This document shows positions 24,825 through 33,362 of a stretch of DNA of 35,185 nucleotides, in pieces (position 1 is the stretch's first letter; each line of letters starts with the position of its first letter). The notes beneath the pieces are model-generated. The model saw only the letters and a program-made list of their open reading frames with translations. It ran no database searches and had not been told where the DNA came from. The DNA is taken from contig NZ_JACIDU010000027.1 of the NCBI RefSeq assembly GCF_014196535.1, positions 1 to 35,185 of the forward strand, given 5' to 3'. The DNA is from Allorhizobium borbori (lineage in GTDB: Bacteria; Pseudomonadota; Alphaproteobacteria; Rhizobiales; Rhizobiaceae). The translations under genes and the position numbers were made by a program.

Positions 24825-24853
24825 TTGACATTGCCTGTTTTTCGTTCTTAGCT
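24825..24853 (+). promoter_or_regulatory. Rightward promoter of the ribose-type importer operon
   Basis: A perfect TTGACA (24825-24830) is followed after 17 bases by TTAGCT (24848-24853), about 150 bp before the first permease start. The -10 is weak. The two TTGACA boxes of the divergent promoters are only 13 bp apart, so the polymerases or regulators would compete. Confidence 0.4.
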
Positions 24854-25006
24854 CACGGAAAAGGCAAAATGGGAACAGTTGGGCGGTGAAGCGTCGCGTG
24901 GACATTCTTTCCTTCGTCACGGCGAAGGGGAGAATGGGTTTGCTGGCCGCCGTCTCCTGCCGCTCTTAGCCTGCCGGCTTGGCCGGGATTGAGGAGAACA
25001 GCGAAC

Positions 25007-25993
25007 ATGGATACGAAGAAAGGCTTCGACCTTTTCATTCTCAATCAGGAGCGGATCGTCCTGGCGATCACCGCGGTGATTTTCGTCGTGGCCTCGTTCG
25101 GCTTGCCGGGATTCCTGACGCCGGACAATCTCGTTGCCGTCGTCCGCTCGGTGTCGGTTCTCGGCATCCTGGCGCTCGGCATGGCCGTCGTCATCATCGG
25201 CCGGGGCATAGATCTCTCGGCGGTGGCGGTCATGGCGATGTCTGTCGCCTGGTATCTGCAAATGCTGAATGCAGGCTGGTCCGAGGCAGGCGCGCTGGCG
25301 CTGGTGCTGTCCGGCGTCATCCTGATCGGGCTCGTGAACGGCTTTCTCGTCGCCTATGCCGAAGTGCCGGCCATTTTCGTGACGCTTGCCTCGGCCTCGT
25401 TCGTCTTCGGTTATGTCCGCTCGCAGATCATCACCGCCGATGCGGTGCCCGTGCCGAACGGCCACTGGCTCCAGAGCCTCGGCGCCGTCCAGTTTCTCGA
25501 CGTTCCGGTCGAGGTGTTCATCTTCGCCACCTTTGCCCTTATCGTCTTTCTGTTCCTGCGTTTCACCAAATGGGGCCGATACGTCTATTTCGCCGGCGAC
25601 AATCCCGTTGCCGCGCGCAATGCCGGCATGCCGGTTCGCCCGATGCTGGTGCTGCGCTACACCATTTCGGCGATACTATCCTTCATCGCCGGCCTGCTGA
25701 CTGCCGCGAGCCTGCATTCGATGAACACTCGCGTCGTCAATTCCACGCTGTTTTATGACATCGTTCTCGTTGCCGTGATCGGCGGCATCGGCCTGTCGGG
25801 CGGCAAGGGCGGCGTGCGCAATGTGCTGATCGGTGCCGCGTTGACCGGCATCCTGCTCAATACCATGACGATCATCGACATTCCGCTGATCTACCAGAAC
25901 CTCATCAAGTCCACGATCCTGCTCGCCGCCATCATCATCGACGGCGTTCTCAACCCGCGCGACGAGCAGACGGCCCAGCAAGGCGATATCTGA
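25007..25993 (+). CDS. Permease of a ribose-type ABC importer (RbsC-like)
   Basis: A 328-residue inner-membrane protein of the BPD_transp_2 (RbsC/AraH) family with about nine hydrophobic segments. The family mark GRGIDLSAVAV (66-76) is a variant of GGGIDLSVGS, and GGIGLSGGKGGVRN near 262-275 matches the second conserved loop. Start 25007 has GAGGAG at normal spacing and follows 250 bp of control region. The operon has a second, different permease, so the channel is probably a heterodimer. A small hairpin, GCCGA/TCGGC (26001-26016), sits between this gene and the binding-protein gene. Confidence 0.9.
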   Translation: MDTKKGFDLFILNQERIVLAITAVIFVVASFGLPGFLTPDNLVAVVRSVSVLGILALGMAVVIIGRGIDLSAVAVMAMSVAWYLQMLNAGWSEAGALALVLSGVILIGLVNGFLVAYAEVPAIFVTLASASFVFGYVRSQIITADAVPVPNGHWLQSLGAVQFLDVPVEVFIFATFALIVFLFLRFTKWGRYVYFAGDNPVAARNAGMPVRPMLVLRYTISAILSFIAGLLTAASLHSMNTRVVNSTLFYDIVLVAVIGGIGLSGGKGGVRNVLIGAALTGILLNTMTIIDIPLIYQNLIKSTILLAAIIIDGVLNPRDEQTAQQGDI

Positions 25994-26044
25994 AACCTGC
26001 GCCGAACCCCCTCGGCAATGACCGAAACGAGAGAGGAACTCGAC

Positions 26045-27073
26045 ATGAAGAAATGCCTGAAAATGCTTCTCGCCGCTGCGATGCTGAGCACGGGCCTCGC
26101 TGCCCCCTCGCTTCACGCCGCCGATGACCCGAACCCCGCGGCCTATGCCGCGGCGCTGAAAGGCAAGCGTGTCCTGCTCGTGCCGATGGCCATGGGCTTC
26201 GATCTGGCTCAAGGCTGGTCCGCCATCCTCAAGCGCGAAGTCGATGCCTTCGGCGGTGTCTTCGAAACCCGCGACCCCAACTGGAGCGTCGAGGCCGGCG
26301 CCCAGGCGATTACCGAAGCCATCTCTTCGGAAACCAAGCCGGACGTGCTGATCGTCATGTCGCCCGACCTCAACTCCTATTCCAAGCTGATGAAGAAGGC
26401 GCAGGCCGAGGGCATTTATGTCGTGCTCGTCGACAACCCCGCCAATTTCAAGGCTGACGCCTATGTCGGCGGCGACTGGACACAGCTCGGCCGGCTGGAA
26501 GCCGAGGCGGTGGTGAAGGGCTGCGGCCCGAACTCCTCCAAGAAGATCGGCCTGGTGCAGGGAGATCAGGTGAACGCCACCAGCCTCTACCAGTATGCCG
26601 GCATCATGGAAGTGCTGGAAAAGAAGTATCCGGACTTCAAGGTCGTCGCCAAGCCCGATTCCAACTGGGACGCCACCACCTCGCGCAACGTCACGACCAC
26701 CATGCTGCAGCAGACGCCCGACATCTGCGGCATCATCGACTTCTGGGACGGCGACGCGACCGGTGCCGCCGCTGCCATCCGTGAGGCGGGCAAGCAGGAC
26801 AGCGTTTTCCTCGTCACCACCGGCGGTGGCGAAAAGACGGCTGATTGCGACAAGATCGCCGACGGCACCTATGGCGCCGTCGTCATGACCGAACTGGCGC
26901 AGGAAACCCACAATATGGTGGCGATCATCAAGTACCTGCTGCAGAGCGGTCAGAAGCCCGGAACCGCCTCGCCGCTCATCTACACGCTGATGAAGGCAAC
27001 GACGAAGGAAAACCTGCGTCCCGATAGCTGCTGGGACCTGAAGGCCCTGCAGGCCGACGCCGAAGGGAAGTAA
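26045..27073 (+). CDS. Periplasmic sugar-type binding protein (RbsB-like)
   Basis: A 342-residue exported protein of the Peripla_BP_4 class. Signal peptide 1-25 (cleavage after LHA), no lipobox. The mature part begins with KGKRVLLVPMAMGFDLAQGW, as in RbsB-like proteins, and carries VLVDNPANFKADAYVGGDW and GIIDFWDGDATGAAAAI stretches of the cleft. Three or more cysteines are present in the mature part (for example in VKGCGPNSS and TPDICGI). An AGAGGAA ribosome-binding site precedes the start. Ligands in this class include pentoses, polyols, autoinducer-2 and other glycosides; the neighbouring lactonase-type propellers suggest a lactone- or glycoside-containing ligand, which is inference. Confidence 0.9.
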   Translation: MKKCLKMLLAAAMLSTGLAAPSLHAADDPNPAAYAAALKGKRVLLVPMAMGFDLAQGWSAILKREVDAFGGVFETRDPNWSVEAGAQAITEAISSETKPDVLIVMSPDLNSYSKLMKKAQAEGIYVVLVDNPANFKADAYVGGDWTQLGRLEAEAVVKGCGPNSSKKIGLVQGDQVNATSLYQYAGIMEVLEKKYPDFKVVAKPDSNWDATTSRNVTTTMLQQTPDICGIIDFWDGDATGAAAAIREAGKQDSVFLVTTGGGEKTADCDKIADGTYGAVVMTELAQETHNMVAIIKYLLQSGQKPGTASPLIYTLMKATTKENLRPDSCWDLKALQADAEGK

Positions 27074-27088
27074 GCCTGAAAATGACAG

Positions 27089-27146
27089 GCGGGCGGTCAA
27101 GTCGCCGCCCGCACCCCCATCCCCATGCCGCCGGGCGTTACCCGGC
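27089..27146 (+). promoter_or_regulatory. Tandem hairpins between binding-protein and fusion-permease genes
   Basis: GCGGGCGG (27089-27096) pairs perfectly with CCGCCCGC (27105-27112) over an 8-base loop; a second hairpin follows, GCCGGG (27130-27135) with CCCGGC (27141-27146) over CGTTA. Both lie in the 95-bp gap after the binding-protein stop codon. They should stabilise the upstream mRNA or limit read-through. They also argue against the upstream ATG at 27082 as start of the next gene. Confidence 0.6.
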
Positions 27147-27168
27147 GCTCCAGACGGAATTCAGCCCG

Positions 27169-29292
27169 ATGTCCTTTCGCGAACGTCTTCAGGCCTGGCG
27201 CTACAATCTCATTCCCGACCATCTCGTCGGCGAGATCCTGACGAAACGCTGGACGGACAACGCCATTCCGTTCCTCGTGCTGGTCGCCACTGTCGCCGCG
27301 TTCGGCACGTCGATTCCCGGCTTCTTCAAGCCCTTCTCCCTGCAGGAATCGACCCGCCAGCTTGGCGAGTTTTCCATCGTCGTCACGGGCCTGACGGTCG
27401 TCATGCTCGGCGGCGGCATCGATCTGTCGGTCGGCTCCATCTTCGCGCTGGCAACATTCGCGGCGGTGTCCGGCTTCTTCATCTTCGAACTGCCGGTCTG
27501 GGCGGCGTTCCTGATGGCCATCGGCACGGGCATCGCCTTCGGAGCGCTCAACGGCTACCTGATCGGCTTCAGACGCCTGCGCGCCTTCCTGACAACGCTC
27601 GTCACCTTCATCATCGGGCGGGCCGTATTCGACATCCTCGTCGTCAATTACGGCGCGGCGATCCAGACCTCCAGCGCCAGTTCCGATGTCTGGGACTTCA
27701 TCGGCGACGGCAGCATCTACCGCATCTCCATCCCGGTCCTGACAGCGCTGGCGCTCGCGATCATCACCCATATCGCGCTCACCCGCTCCCGACCCGGCTG
27801 GCATGTGCTGGCGGTTGGCGGCTCACGCCGCTCGGCCCACAATGCGGGCATCAAGGTGAAGCAGACCGTCTTCATGACCTACGTGTACTCCGGCTTCTGC
27901 GCGTCGCTCGCCGGCTTCCTCATCGCCTGCCGCCTCTCCGGCGCGGGACCGGGCACCGGTCTCAACATGGAAATTCTGGCGCTGACCGCGGCGGTGGTCG
28001 GCGGCAATTCGCTCGGCGGCGGGCGCGGTTCGGTGGTCAAGGGCCTGATGGGCGCGATCATCGTGCTCGTCATGAACAACGGCCTCATCCGTCTGGGCTA
28101 TGGCACAGGCACCAACCAGATGGTGATCGGCCTGATGCTCGCCATCGCGGTCATCATCGACATTCGCTGGCTGAAGAACCGCCACAAGGTGCTGAACGAG
28201 GTCTATGTCGCACCGGTCTATCTGAAGATGGGCGAAACGCAGTCCGCCGTGCCGGGTTCAGCCTCACCCTATGCCCTCAACAACGCCATTTCGAAGACCG
28301 ATTACATCGGCCTTGGCGCACTGGAGGGGCCGGAAGACGTCATTCTCGACCGCGACGACCATCTCTATTGCGGCACCCGCCACGGCGAGATCATCCGTTA
28401 CTTCGCGCCGGATTACAGCCGTTCGGAAGTCTTCGCCCATATTGGCGGTTTTCCGCTCGGACTGGCGTTCGATCGTGACGGCAACCTCATTTCCTGCGTC
28501 GGCGCCATGGGCCTCTATTCGATCTCGCCGGATCGCGAAGTAAAGCGGCTGTCCGCCGAAACCCGCCGTTCCTGGACATCGGTACAGGACGACGCGCGCC
28601 TGCGTGACCCGAACGACCTCGACATCGCACCCGATGGCCGCATCTATTTCACCGACAGCACCAAGCGCTATGACGCGCATGACTGGGCACTCGATTCCAT
28701 CGAAAACCGCGCCACTGGCCGTCTTCTGGTCTACGATCCGAAAACCGGCGAGACGAAGACGCTGCTGGATGGCTATCGCTACATGAACGGCGTGTGCATG
28801 GCCCATGACGGCAAGAGCCTGTTCTTCGCCGAAAGCTGGGCGTGCCGCGTGCATCGCTACTGGCTGGAGGGCCCGAAGGCCGGCACCGCCGAATGCGTCA
28901 TCAAGGATATGCCGGGCTATCCCGACAACATCAACCGCGCCTCGGACGGCACCTACTGGATGGCGTGGCTTGGCATGCGCACCCCAAGCTTCGACCTTTC
29001 GCTGCGCCACCCCGGCTTTCGCAAGCGCATGACCCGCCGCCTGCCGCAGGACGACTGGCTTTTCCCGAACATCAACACCGGCGGCGTGGTGAAGTTCGAT
29101 GAAACCGGCCGCATTATCGGCACGCTCGGCGATCTGACCGGCCAGTCGCACCCGATGGTGACCTCCATGCGTGAGCATAAGGGCCACCTCTTCATCGGCG
29201 GCATTCTCAACAACCGCGTCGGACGCCTCAGGCTCGAAGGTGCGGACGAAGGCTGGACCGGTCCGCTATCCTACTGGGGAGAACGGGCATGA
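27169..29292 (+). CDS. Ribose-type ABC permease fused to a strictosidine-synthase/SMP-30-like beta-propeller
   Basis: A 707-residue protein made of two parts in one frame. Residues 1-335 are a BPD_transp_2 permease with the intact family mark GGGIDLSVGS (81-90) and GGNSLGGGRGSV (278-289). After a linker (336-380), residues 381-700 are a six-bladed propeller of the strictosidine synthase/SMP-30/APMAP group: EGPEDV (386-391), NDLDIAPDGRIYFTDST (482-498), MNGV (539-542), GYPDNI (583-588) and SHPMV (660-664). Glu387, Asn482, Asn540 and Asp586 sit where these enzymes bind their divalent metal. The permease C-terminus is cytoplasmic in this family, so the propeller should meet the substrate as it leaves the channel. 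Start 27169 has a weak ribosome-binding site; 27082 is the alternative. The reading frame is continuous with no sign of an artefactual join. Confidence 0.85.
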   Translation: MSFRERLQAWRYNLIPDHLVGEILTKRWTDNAIPFLVLVATVAAFGTSIPGFFKPFSLQESTRQLGEFSIVVTGLTVVMLGGGIDLSVGSIFALATFAAVSGFFIFELPVWAAFLMAIGTGIAFGALNGYLIGFRRLRAFLTTLVTFIIGRAVFDILVVNYGAAIQTSSASSDVWDFIGDGSIYRISIPVLTALALAIITHIALTRSRPGWHVLAVGGSRRSAHNAGIKVKQTVFMTYVYSGFCASLAGFLIACRLSGAGPGTGLNMEILALTAAVVGGNSLGGGRGSVVKGLMGAIIVLVMNNGLIRLGYGTGTNQMVIGLMLAIAVIIDIRWLKNRHKVLNEVYVAPVYLKMGETQSAVPGSASPYALNNAISKTDYIGLGALEGPEDVILDRDDHLYCGTRHGEIIRYFAPDYSRSEVFAHIGGFPLGLAFDRDGNLISCVGAMGLYSISPDREVKRLSAETRRSWTSVQDDARLRDPNDLDIAPDGRIYFTDSTKRYDAHDWALDSIENRATGRLLVYDPKTGETKTLLDGYRYMNGVCMAHDGKSLFFAESWACRVHRYWLEGPKAGTAECVIKDMPGYPDNINRASDGTYWMAWLGMRTPSFDLSLRHPGFRKRMTRRLPQDDWLFPNINTGGVVKFDETGRIIGTLGDLTGQSHPMVTSMREHKGHLFIGGILNNRVGRLRLEGADEGWTGPLSYWGERA

Positions 29293-30338
29293 CGATCTTC
29301 GATCCGATCCTCGATTTCTTTCGCGGCAAGGCAGTCACCGTTCCACCGCTCGACGGTGCGTTCCGGCCCAACCGCCGGTTGGACGAGGCAACGGTCGCCG
29401 GCGCGATCGCCAGCCCCATTGATCTTGCTGTTTACGACGGTGCGCTGGTCGTTGCCTCCGGCAATGCCGTCCACCGACTGGAAAGCGATGGAAGCTTCGC
29501 CGTTCACGCCATTTTCCCCGCACCCGTCTCCGCCCTCGCCGTCTCCACCGACGGCCGGCTGGCGGTCGCGCTGGAAACCGGCGCACTGTCCGTCGACGGT
29601 CAAGCCATCGCCCTGCCCGACGATATCCGCTCCATCACCGCACTGGCCTTTTCGCCGGACGGCACGCTCTTTCTGGCCAATGGTTCACAGAAGAACGCGC
29701 CATCCGCCTGGAAGCGCGATCTGATGGAAAAGCAGGCCTCCGGCTCGCTATGGCGCGTCGGCAGCGAGGGCGCCCGAAAGGTGGCGGGCGGGCTTGCCTG
29801 GCCGCAGGGCATCGCCTTTGCCGGCGGCAGGCTCATCGCCAGCGAAAGCTGGACGCGGCGCCTCGTCGCAATTGATCCGGATACGGGCGCCATCTCGACG
29901 GCTCTCGCCAATATTCCGGGTTATGCCGGCCGTATCACGCCGCTTTCAGTCGGCGGCTTCGCGCTTTCGGTCTTTGCCCCGGTCAACCGGTTGATCGAGT
30001 TCGTGCTGCAGGAAGATACCTACCGCACCGATATGCTGCGCGAGGTCGATCCGGCCTGCTGGATCGCGCCGATGCTGTCGTCCGGTCGCAGCTTCCTCGA
30101 ACCGCTCCAGTGCGGCGGCATCAAGACGATGGGCATCCACAAACCCTGGGCGCCGAGCCTTTCCTACGGGCTTCTCGCCCGGCTCGACGCGTCGCTGCAT
30201 CCTGTCGACAGCTATCACAGCCGCGCCGATGGCAACCGCCACGGTATTTTCGGCGCCGCCGAAAAGGATGGACATCTCTATACGATTTCCGCCGGCGGCG
30301 ACGTGCTGCTCGATCTCGGCGAGGGACAGACCGCATGA
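29289..30338 (+). CDS. Second SMP-30/strictosidine-synthase-like beta-propeller protein
   Basis: A 349-residue cytoplasmic protein without signal peptide. Repeating blade-like stretches (LAFSPDGTLFLANGS, WPQGIAFAGGRLIASESWTRRLVAIDPDTG, IPGYAGRI) place it in the same propeller superfamily as the C-terminal half of the preceding fusion. Several metal-site residues of active lactonases are altered: PDNI, for example, is replaced by AGRI. It may be a divergent or non-catalytic paralogue, perhaps a partner of the fused propeller. The ATG overlaps the fusion stop codon (ATGA at 29289-29292) and its own stop overlaps the ATPase start (ATGA at 30335-30338), so the three are made together. Confidence 0.75.
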   Translation: MTIFDPILDFFRGKAVTVPPLDGAFRPNRRLDEATVAGAIASPIDLAVYDGALVVASGNAVHRLESDGSFAVHAIFPAPVSALAVSTDGRLAVALETGALSVDGQAIALPDDIRSITALAFSPDGTLFLANGSQKNAPSAWKRDLMEKQASGSLWRVGSEGARKVAGGLAWPQGIAFAGGRLIASESWTRRLVAIDPDTGAISTALANIPGYAGRITPLSVGGFALSVFAPVNRLIEFVLQEDTYRTDMLREVDPACWIAPMLSSGRSFLEPLQCGGIKTMGIHKPWAPSLSYGLLARLDASLHPVDSYHSRADGNRHGIFGAAEKDGHLYTISAGGDVLLDLGEGQTA

Positions 30339-31837
30339 CGACCGACACGATCATCCGCCTTGAGGACATTTCCAAGCTTTATCGCGGCGTGCCCGCCGTC
30401 AAGGGCGTGACCTTCGAGCTGAAGCGGGGCGAAATCCATGCGCTGCTCGGCGAAAACGGCGCCGGGAAATCGACCCTGACCAAGATCATCGCCGGCGTGG
30501 TCGAGGCCTCATCCGGCCGCATGTTCCACAAGGGTGAAGAAAAATCCTACGCCTCGCCCAATGAAGCGCTGGATGCCGGTATTGCCATGGTGTTTCAGGA
30601 GACATCGCTGGTACCGTCGATGACGGTGGCGCAAAATCTCTATCTCGGCTCGGAAAAATTCCTGAACCGCCTGCGCGGCATCTACATATCGGCCCAGCAA
30701 TTCCTGCAATCGCTCAACTTCGCCGTCGATCCGACCGCGCTGGTCGAAACGCTGGGCGCCGCCAAGAAGCAGATGGTCGAGATTGCCCGCGCCGTCCATC
30801 ACAATGCCGAGGTCATCATCTTCGATGAGCCGACCGCGACGCTGACGCCGGAGGAAAAGCGGCATTTCTTCGCGCTGATCCGGCGCCTGAAGGCGCGCGG
30901 TGTTTCGATCGTCTTCATCAGCCACGCGCTGGAAGAGGCCTTGATGCTCTCCGACCGCATCACCATCCTGCGCGACGGCGAACTGGTCGCTTCGGGAGAA
31001 ACCAAGGACTTTGACCGCGAGAAGATCATCGCCGCCATGGTCGGTCGCTCGCTTTCGGCCGAACTCTACCGCCAGCGCGATGAGGCTACGGTGCGCAAAG
31101 CGGGCCACAAGGTGCTTTCGGTGCAGGACATCTCGATGGGCGCGACCGTGCGCAACAATTCCTTCTCCGTTTTCCAGGGGCAGATCACTGGCATTTTCGG
31201 GCTGATCGGTTCGGGCCGCACGGAAACCTTCAAGATCGTTTCCGGCATCTACAAGCGCGACTTCCTGCGCGGCGGCTCGATCGAACTCAATGACAGGCCG
31301 GTGCGTTACGTCGTGCCGCGCGAGGCGGTGAAGGACGGCATCGTCTACATCACCGAAGACCGCAAGTCCGAAGGCTTCTTCGAGACCATGTCGATTGCCG
31401 AAAACATCTTCGGCGGACTTCTGGCCGCCGACCGGGAGAAGCATGCGATCATCAGCTACAGCGAAATGCGCGAGGCAGCCGCAGAATGGACCCGGGCGCT
31501 TTCCGTACGCGCCATCAACGACAATGCCCGTGTCGTCGAGCTTTCCGGCGGCAACCAGCAGAAGGTGGTGATTGGCAAGGGGCTCGTGCAAAAGCCCAAG
31601 ATCGTGATCTTCGATGAACCGACGCGCGGCGTCGATGTCGGCGCCATCGCCGAGATCCACCAGATCATCAACCGGTTGGCCGACGAGGGGCTTGCCGTCG
31701 TGGTCATTTCCTCCTACCTGCCGGAAATCATGAACCTTTCCGACCGCATTCTGGTGTGCCGGCAAGGCCGCATCGTCGAGGAGTTTTCCCCGATCGAAGC
31801 GACCGAGGAAAAGATCATGTATGCTGCGGTTCACTGA
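30335..31837 (+). CDS. Tandem ATPase of a ribose-type ABC importer (RbsA-like)
   Basis: A 500-residue cytoplasmic protein with two nucleotide-binding domains, as in RbsA/AraG/MglA. The first has Walker A GENGAGKST (39-47), Q-loop FQE (87-89) and Walker B IIFDEPTATL (161-170), but its signature is degraded (LGAAKKQ instead of LSGGQ). The second has a variant P-loop region (GLIGSGRTE, 289-297), an intact LSGGNQQK (403-410) and Walker B IVIFDEPTRGVD (424-435). This asymmetry is normal for the family. It completes the importer with the two permeases and the binding protein. Confidence 0.92.
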   Translation: MTTDTIIRLEDISKLYRGVPAVKGVTFELKRGEIHALLGENGAGKSTLTKIIAGVVEASSGRMFHKGEEKSYASPNEALDAGIAMVFQETSLVPSMTVAQNLYLGSEKFLNRLRGIYISAQQFLQSLNFAVDPTALVETLGAAKKQMVEIARAVHHNAEVIIFDEPTATLTPEEKRHFFALIRRLKARGVSIVFISHALEEALMLSDRITILRDGELVASGETKDFDREKIIAAMVGRSLSAELYRQRDEATVRKAGHKVLSVQDISMGATVRNNSFSVFQGQITGIFGLIGSGRTETFKIVSGIYKRDFLRGGSIELNDRPVRYVVPREAVKDGIVYITEDRKSEGFFETMSIAENIFGGLLAADREKHAIISYSEMREAAAEWTRALSVRAINDNARVVELSGGNQQKVVIGKGLVQKPKIVIFDEPTRGVDVGAIAEIHQIINRLADEGLAVVVISSYLPEIMNLSDRILVCRQGRIVEEFSPIEATEEKIMYAAVH

Positions 31838-31870
31838 GCAGAACGCGGCCGGCTACAGGAGGAGACACGA

Positions 31871-32278
31871 ATGGCAACGGTGAAACTGCTGACCGACGCG
31901 GAGATCGAGGCCATTCCGGCCGCGAAGGCCGTGTTCGACGACATCCGCGCGACGCGCAAGAGCGATTTCGTCAATAATTTCTGGCGTGCGCTTGCCAATG
32001 ACCCGGCGAACCTCAAACGTGTCTGGGACACGCTGAAATCAGTGATGACGGTAGAGGGCGCCCTTGATCCGCTGGTGCGGGAGATGATCTACATCGCGGT
32101 TTCCACCGCCAATGCCTGCCAGTATTGTGTCCAGTCGCACACGGCAGCGGCCCGCGCCAAGGGCATGACCGACGCCCAGCACGGCGAGTTGCTGACGATC
32201 ATCGGCCTTGCCGCCCAGACCAACCATCTGGCGATTGCCATGCAGGTTCCCGCCGATCCGGAATTCGAGGTGCAGTAA
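31871..32278 (+). CDS. Carboxymuconolactone-decarboxylase/AhpD-family protein
   Basis: A 135-residue all-alpha protein of the CMD family. The redox motif CQYC (83-86) with His90 and Glu71 matches the AhpD-type active site (E..CxxC..H), so a peroxidase or disulfide role is more likely than decarboxylation. A GGAGGA ribosome-binding site precedes the start, 33 bases after the ATPase gene. Single CMD-domain proteins of this size often work as oligomers. Its place at the end of an uptake operon suggests that the imported compound or its oxidation generates peroxides or reactive quinones; this is inference. Confidence 0.88.
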   Translation: MATVKLLTDAEIEAIPAAKAVFDDIRATRKSDFVNNFWRALANDPANLKRVWDTLKSVMTVEGALDPLVREMIYIAVSTANACQYCVQSHTAAARAKGMTDAQHGELLTIIGLAAQTNHLAIAMQVPADPEFEVQ

Positions 32279-32279
32279 A

Positions 32280-33251
32280 ATGAAAGCTATTGTTCTCGAC
32301 GCACCGGGCGACGCCGATGCCATGCAATGGCGCGAGGTGTCGGTGGCTCAACCCGGCCCCGGCGAGGTGCTGCTGCGTCACACCGCCATCGGCGTCAATT
32401 TCATCGACGTCTATTTCCGCAGCGGCCTCTATCCCTGGCCTTCGCAAACGCTCACCCCCGGCGCTGAAGCCGCGGGCGTGGTGGAAGCGGTGGGCGAAGG
32501 CGTGAGCGATGTGAAGGCGGGCGATCGCGTCGCCTATGTCGGTCGCCACGGTGCTTACGCCGAATACCGGTTGATCGAGGCCGATCGCATCGTCGTGTTG
32601 CCGGATGCCGTTTCCGACGAACAGGCTGCCAGTGGTCTGCTCAAGGGCCTGACGGTGCATTTTCTGGTGAATTCCACCTATGCGGTGCAGCCGGGCGACA
32701 CCGTCCTGGTGCATGCGGCCGCCGGCGGTGTCGGCCTCATTCTCGGACAATGGCTCGCTTCCATTGGTGCAACCGCCATCGGCACGGTCGGAACGGCGGA
32801 AAAGGCGGCATTGGCCGCTCGCTCCGGCTATGCTCACACCATCCTCTATCGCGACGAGGATTTCGTGGCCAAGGTGAACGAAATCACCGGGGGCAAGCTC
32901 TGTCCGGTCGTCTATGACAGTGTTGGCGCCGACACATGGCGGGGATCGCTGAAATGCCTGCGCAAGCGCGGCATGTTCGTGAATTTTGGCCAGTCCTCCG
33001 GCATAATCACCGATTTCAAGCTCTCGGATCTTGCCCAGAACGGCTCGCTCTCGGCCTGCCGGCCGGTGCTTTTCGATTACGTTGAAACGAAGGAGGAACT
33101 GCGCACCCGCGCTGCCGATCTGTTCGATCGCATCGGACGCGGCAGTCTGACAGTCAAAGCCGGAGATCGCCTGCCACTTGCCGATGCCGCCGAGGCTCAC
33201 CGCCGCCTCGAGGCCCGCAGAACAAGCGGCTCCACGATCCTCATTCCCTGA
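32280..33251 (+). CDS. Zinc-free MDR-family NADPH:quinone oxidoreductase
   Basis: A 323-residue enzyme of the quinone oxidoreductase (Qor) branch. The N-terminal GroES-like part has the family mark GVNFIDVYFRSGLYP (38-52) and PGAEAAGVVEAVG; the Rossmann part has the dinucleotide motif AAAGGVG (146-152). The zinc-ligand cysteines of alcohol dehydrogenases are absent. Length is normal for Qor (about 325). The start lies one base after the stop codon of the CMD gene, so both are translationally linked. It would reduce a quinone, enone or similar product with NADPH in the cytoplasm. Last gene of the importer operon, followed by the IS5 element. Confidence 0.88.
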   Translation: MKAIVLDAPGDADAMQWREVSVAQPGPGEVLLRHTAIGVNFIDVYFRSGLYPWPSQTLTPGAEAAGVVEAVGEGVSDVKAGDRVAYVGRHGAYAEYRLIEADRIVVLPDAVSDEQAASGLLKGLTVHFLVNSTYAVQPGDTVLVHAAAGGVGLILGQWLASIGATAIGTVGTAEKAALAARSGYAHTILYRDEDFVAKVNEITGGKLCPVVYDSVGADTWRGSLKCLRKRGMFVNFGQSSGIITDFKLSDLAQNGSLSACRPVLFDYVETKEELRTRAADLFDRIGRGSLTVKAGDRLPLADAAEAHRRLEARRTSGSTILIP

Positions 33252-33362
33252 ACTGGGAACGGCATCGTAAGGTCAGCGGAACTTGGACTGCTGACTTGGG
33301 TTACGACCTGTTGATTTTAGCTGACGGGCGTGATTCAGGCTTCGCGAGAAGGAGCCTGGCCG

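Noticed and set aside
25676-27100. A 474-codon open frame antisense to the binding-protein gene, and similar long antisense frames at 30509-31834, 4722-5942, 1101-2285 and 28264-29187
   Set aside because: Each mirrors a confidently identified gene, lacks a ribosome-binding site or recognisable domain, and has the histidine/arginine-rich look of reverse-frame translation.
27082-27168. An upstream start (27082) for the permease-propeller fusion
   Set aside because: The added 29 residues (His/Pro/Arg-rich) are encoded by the two GC hairpins and do not resemble a permease N-terminus; 27169 fits the family better, though its ribosome-binding site is weak.
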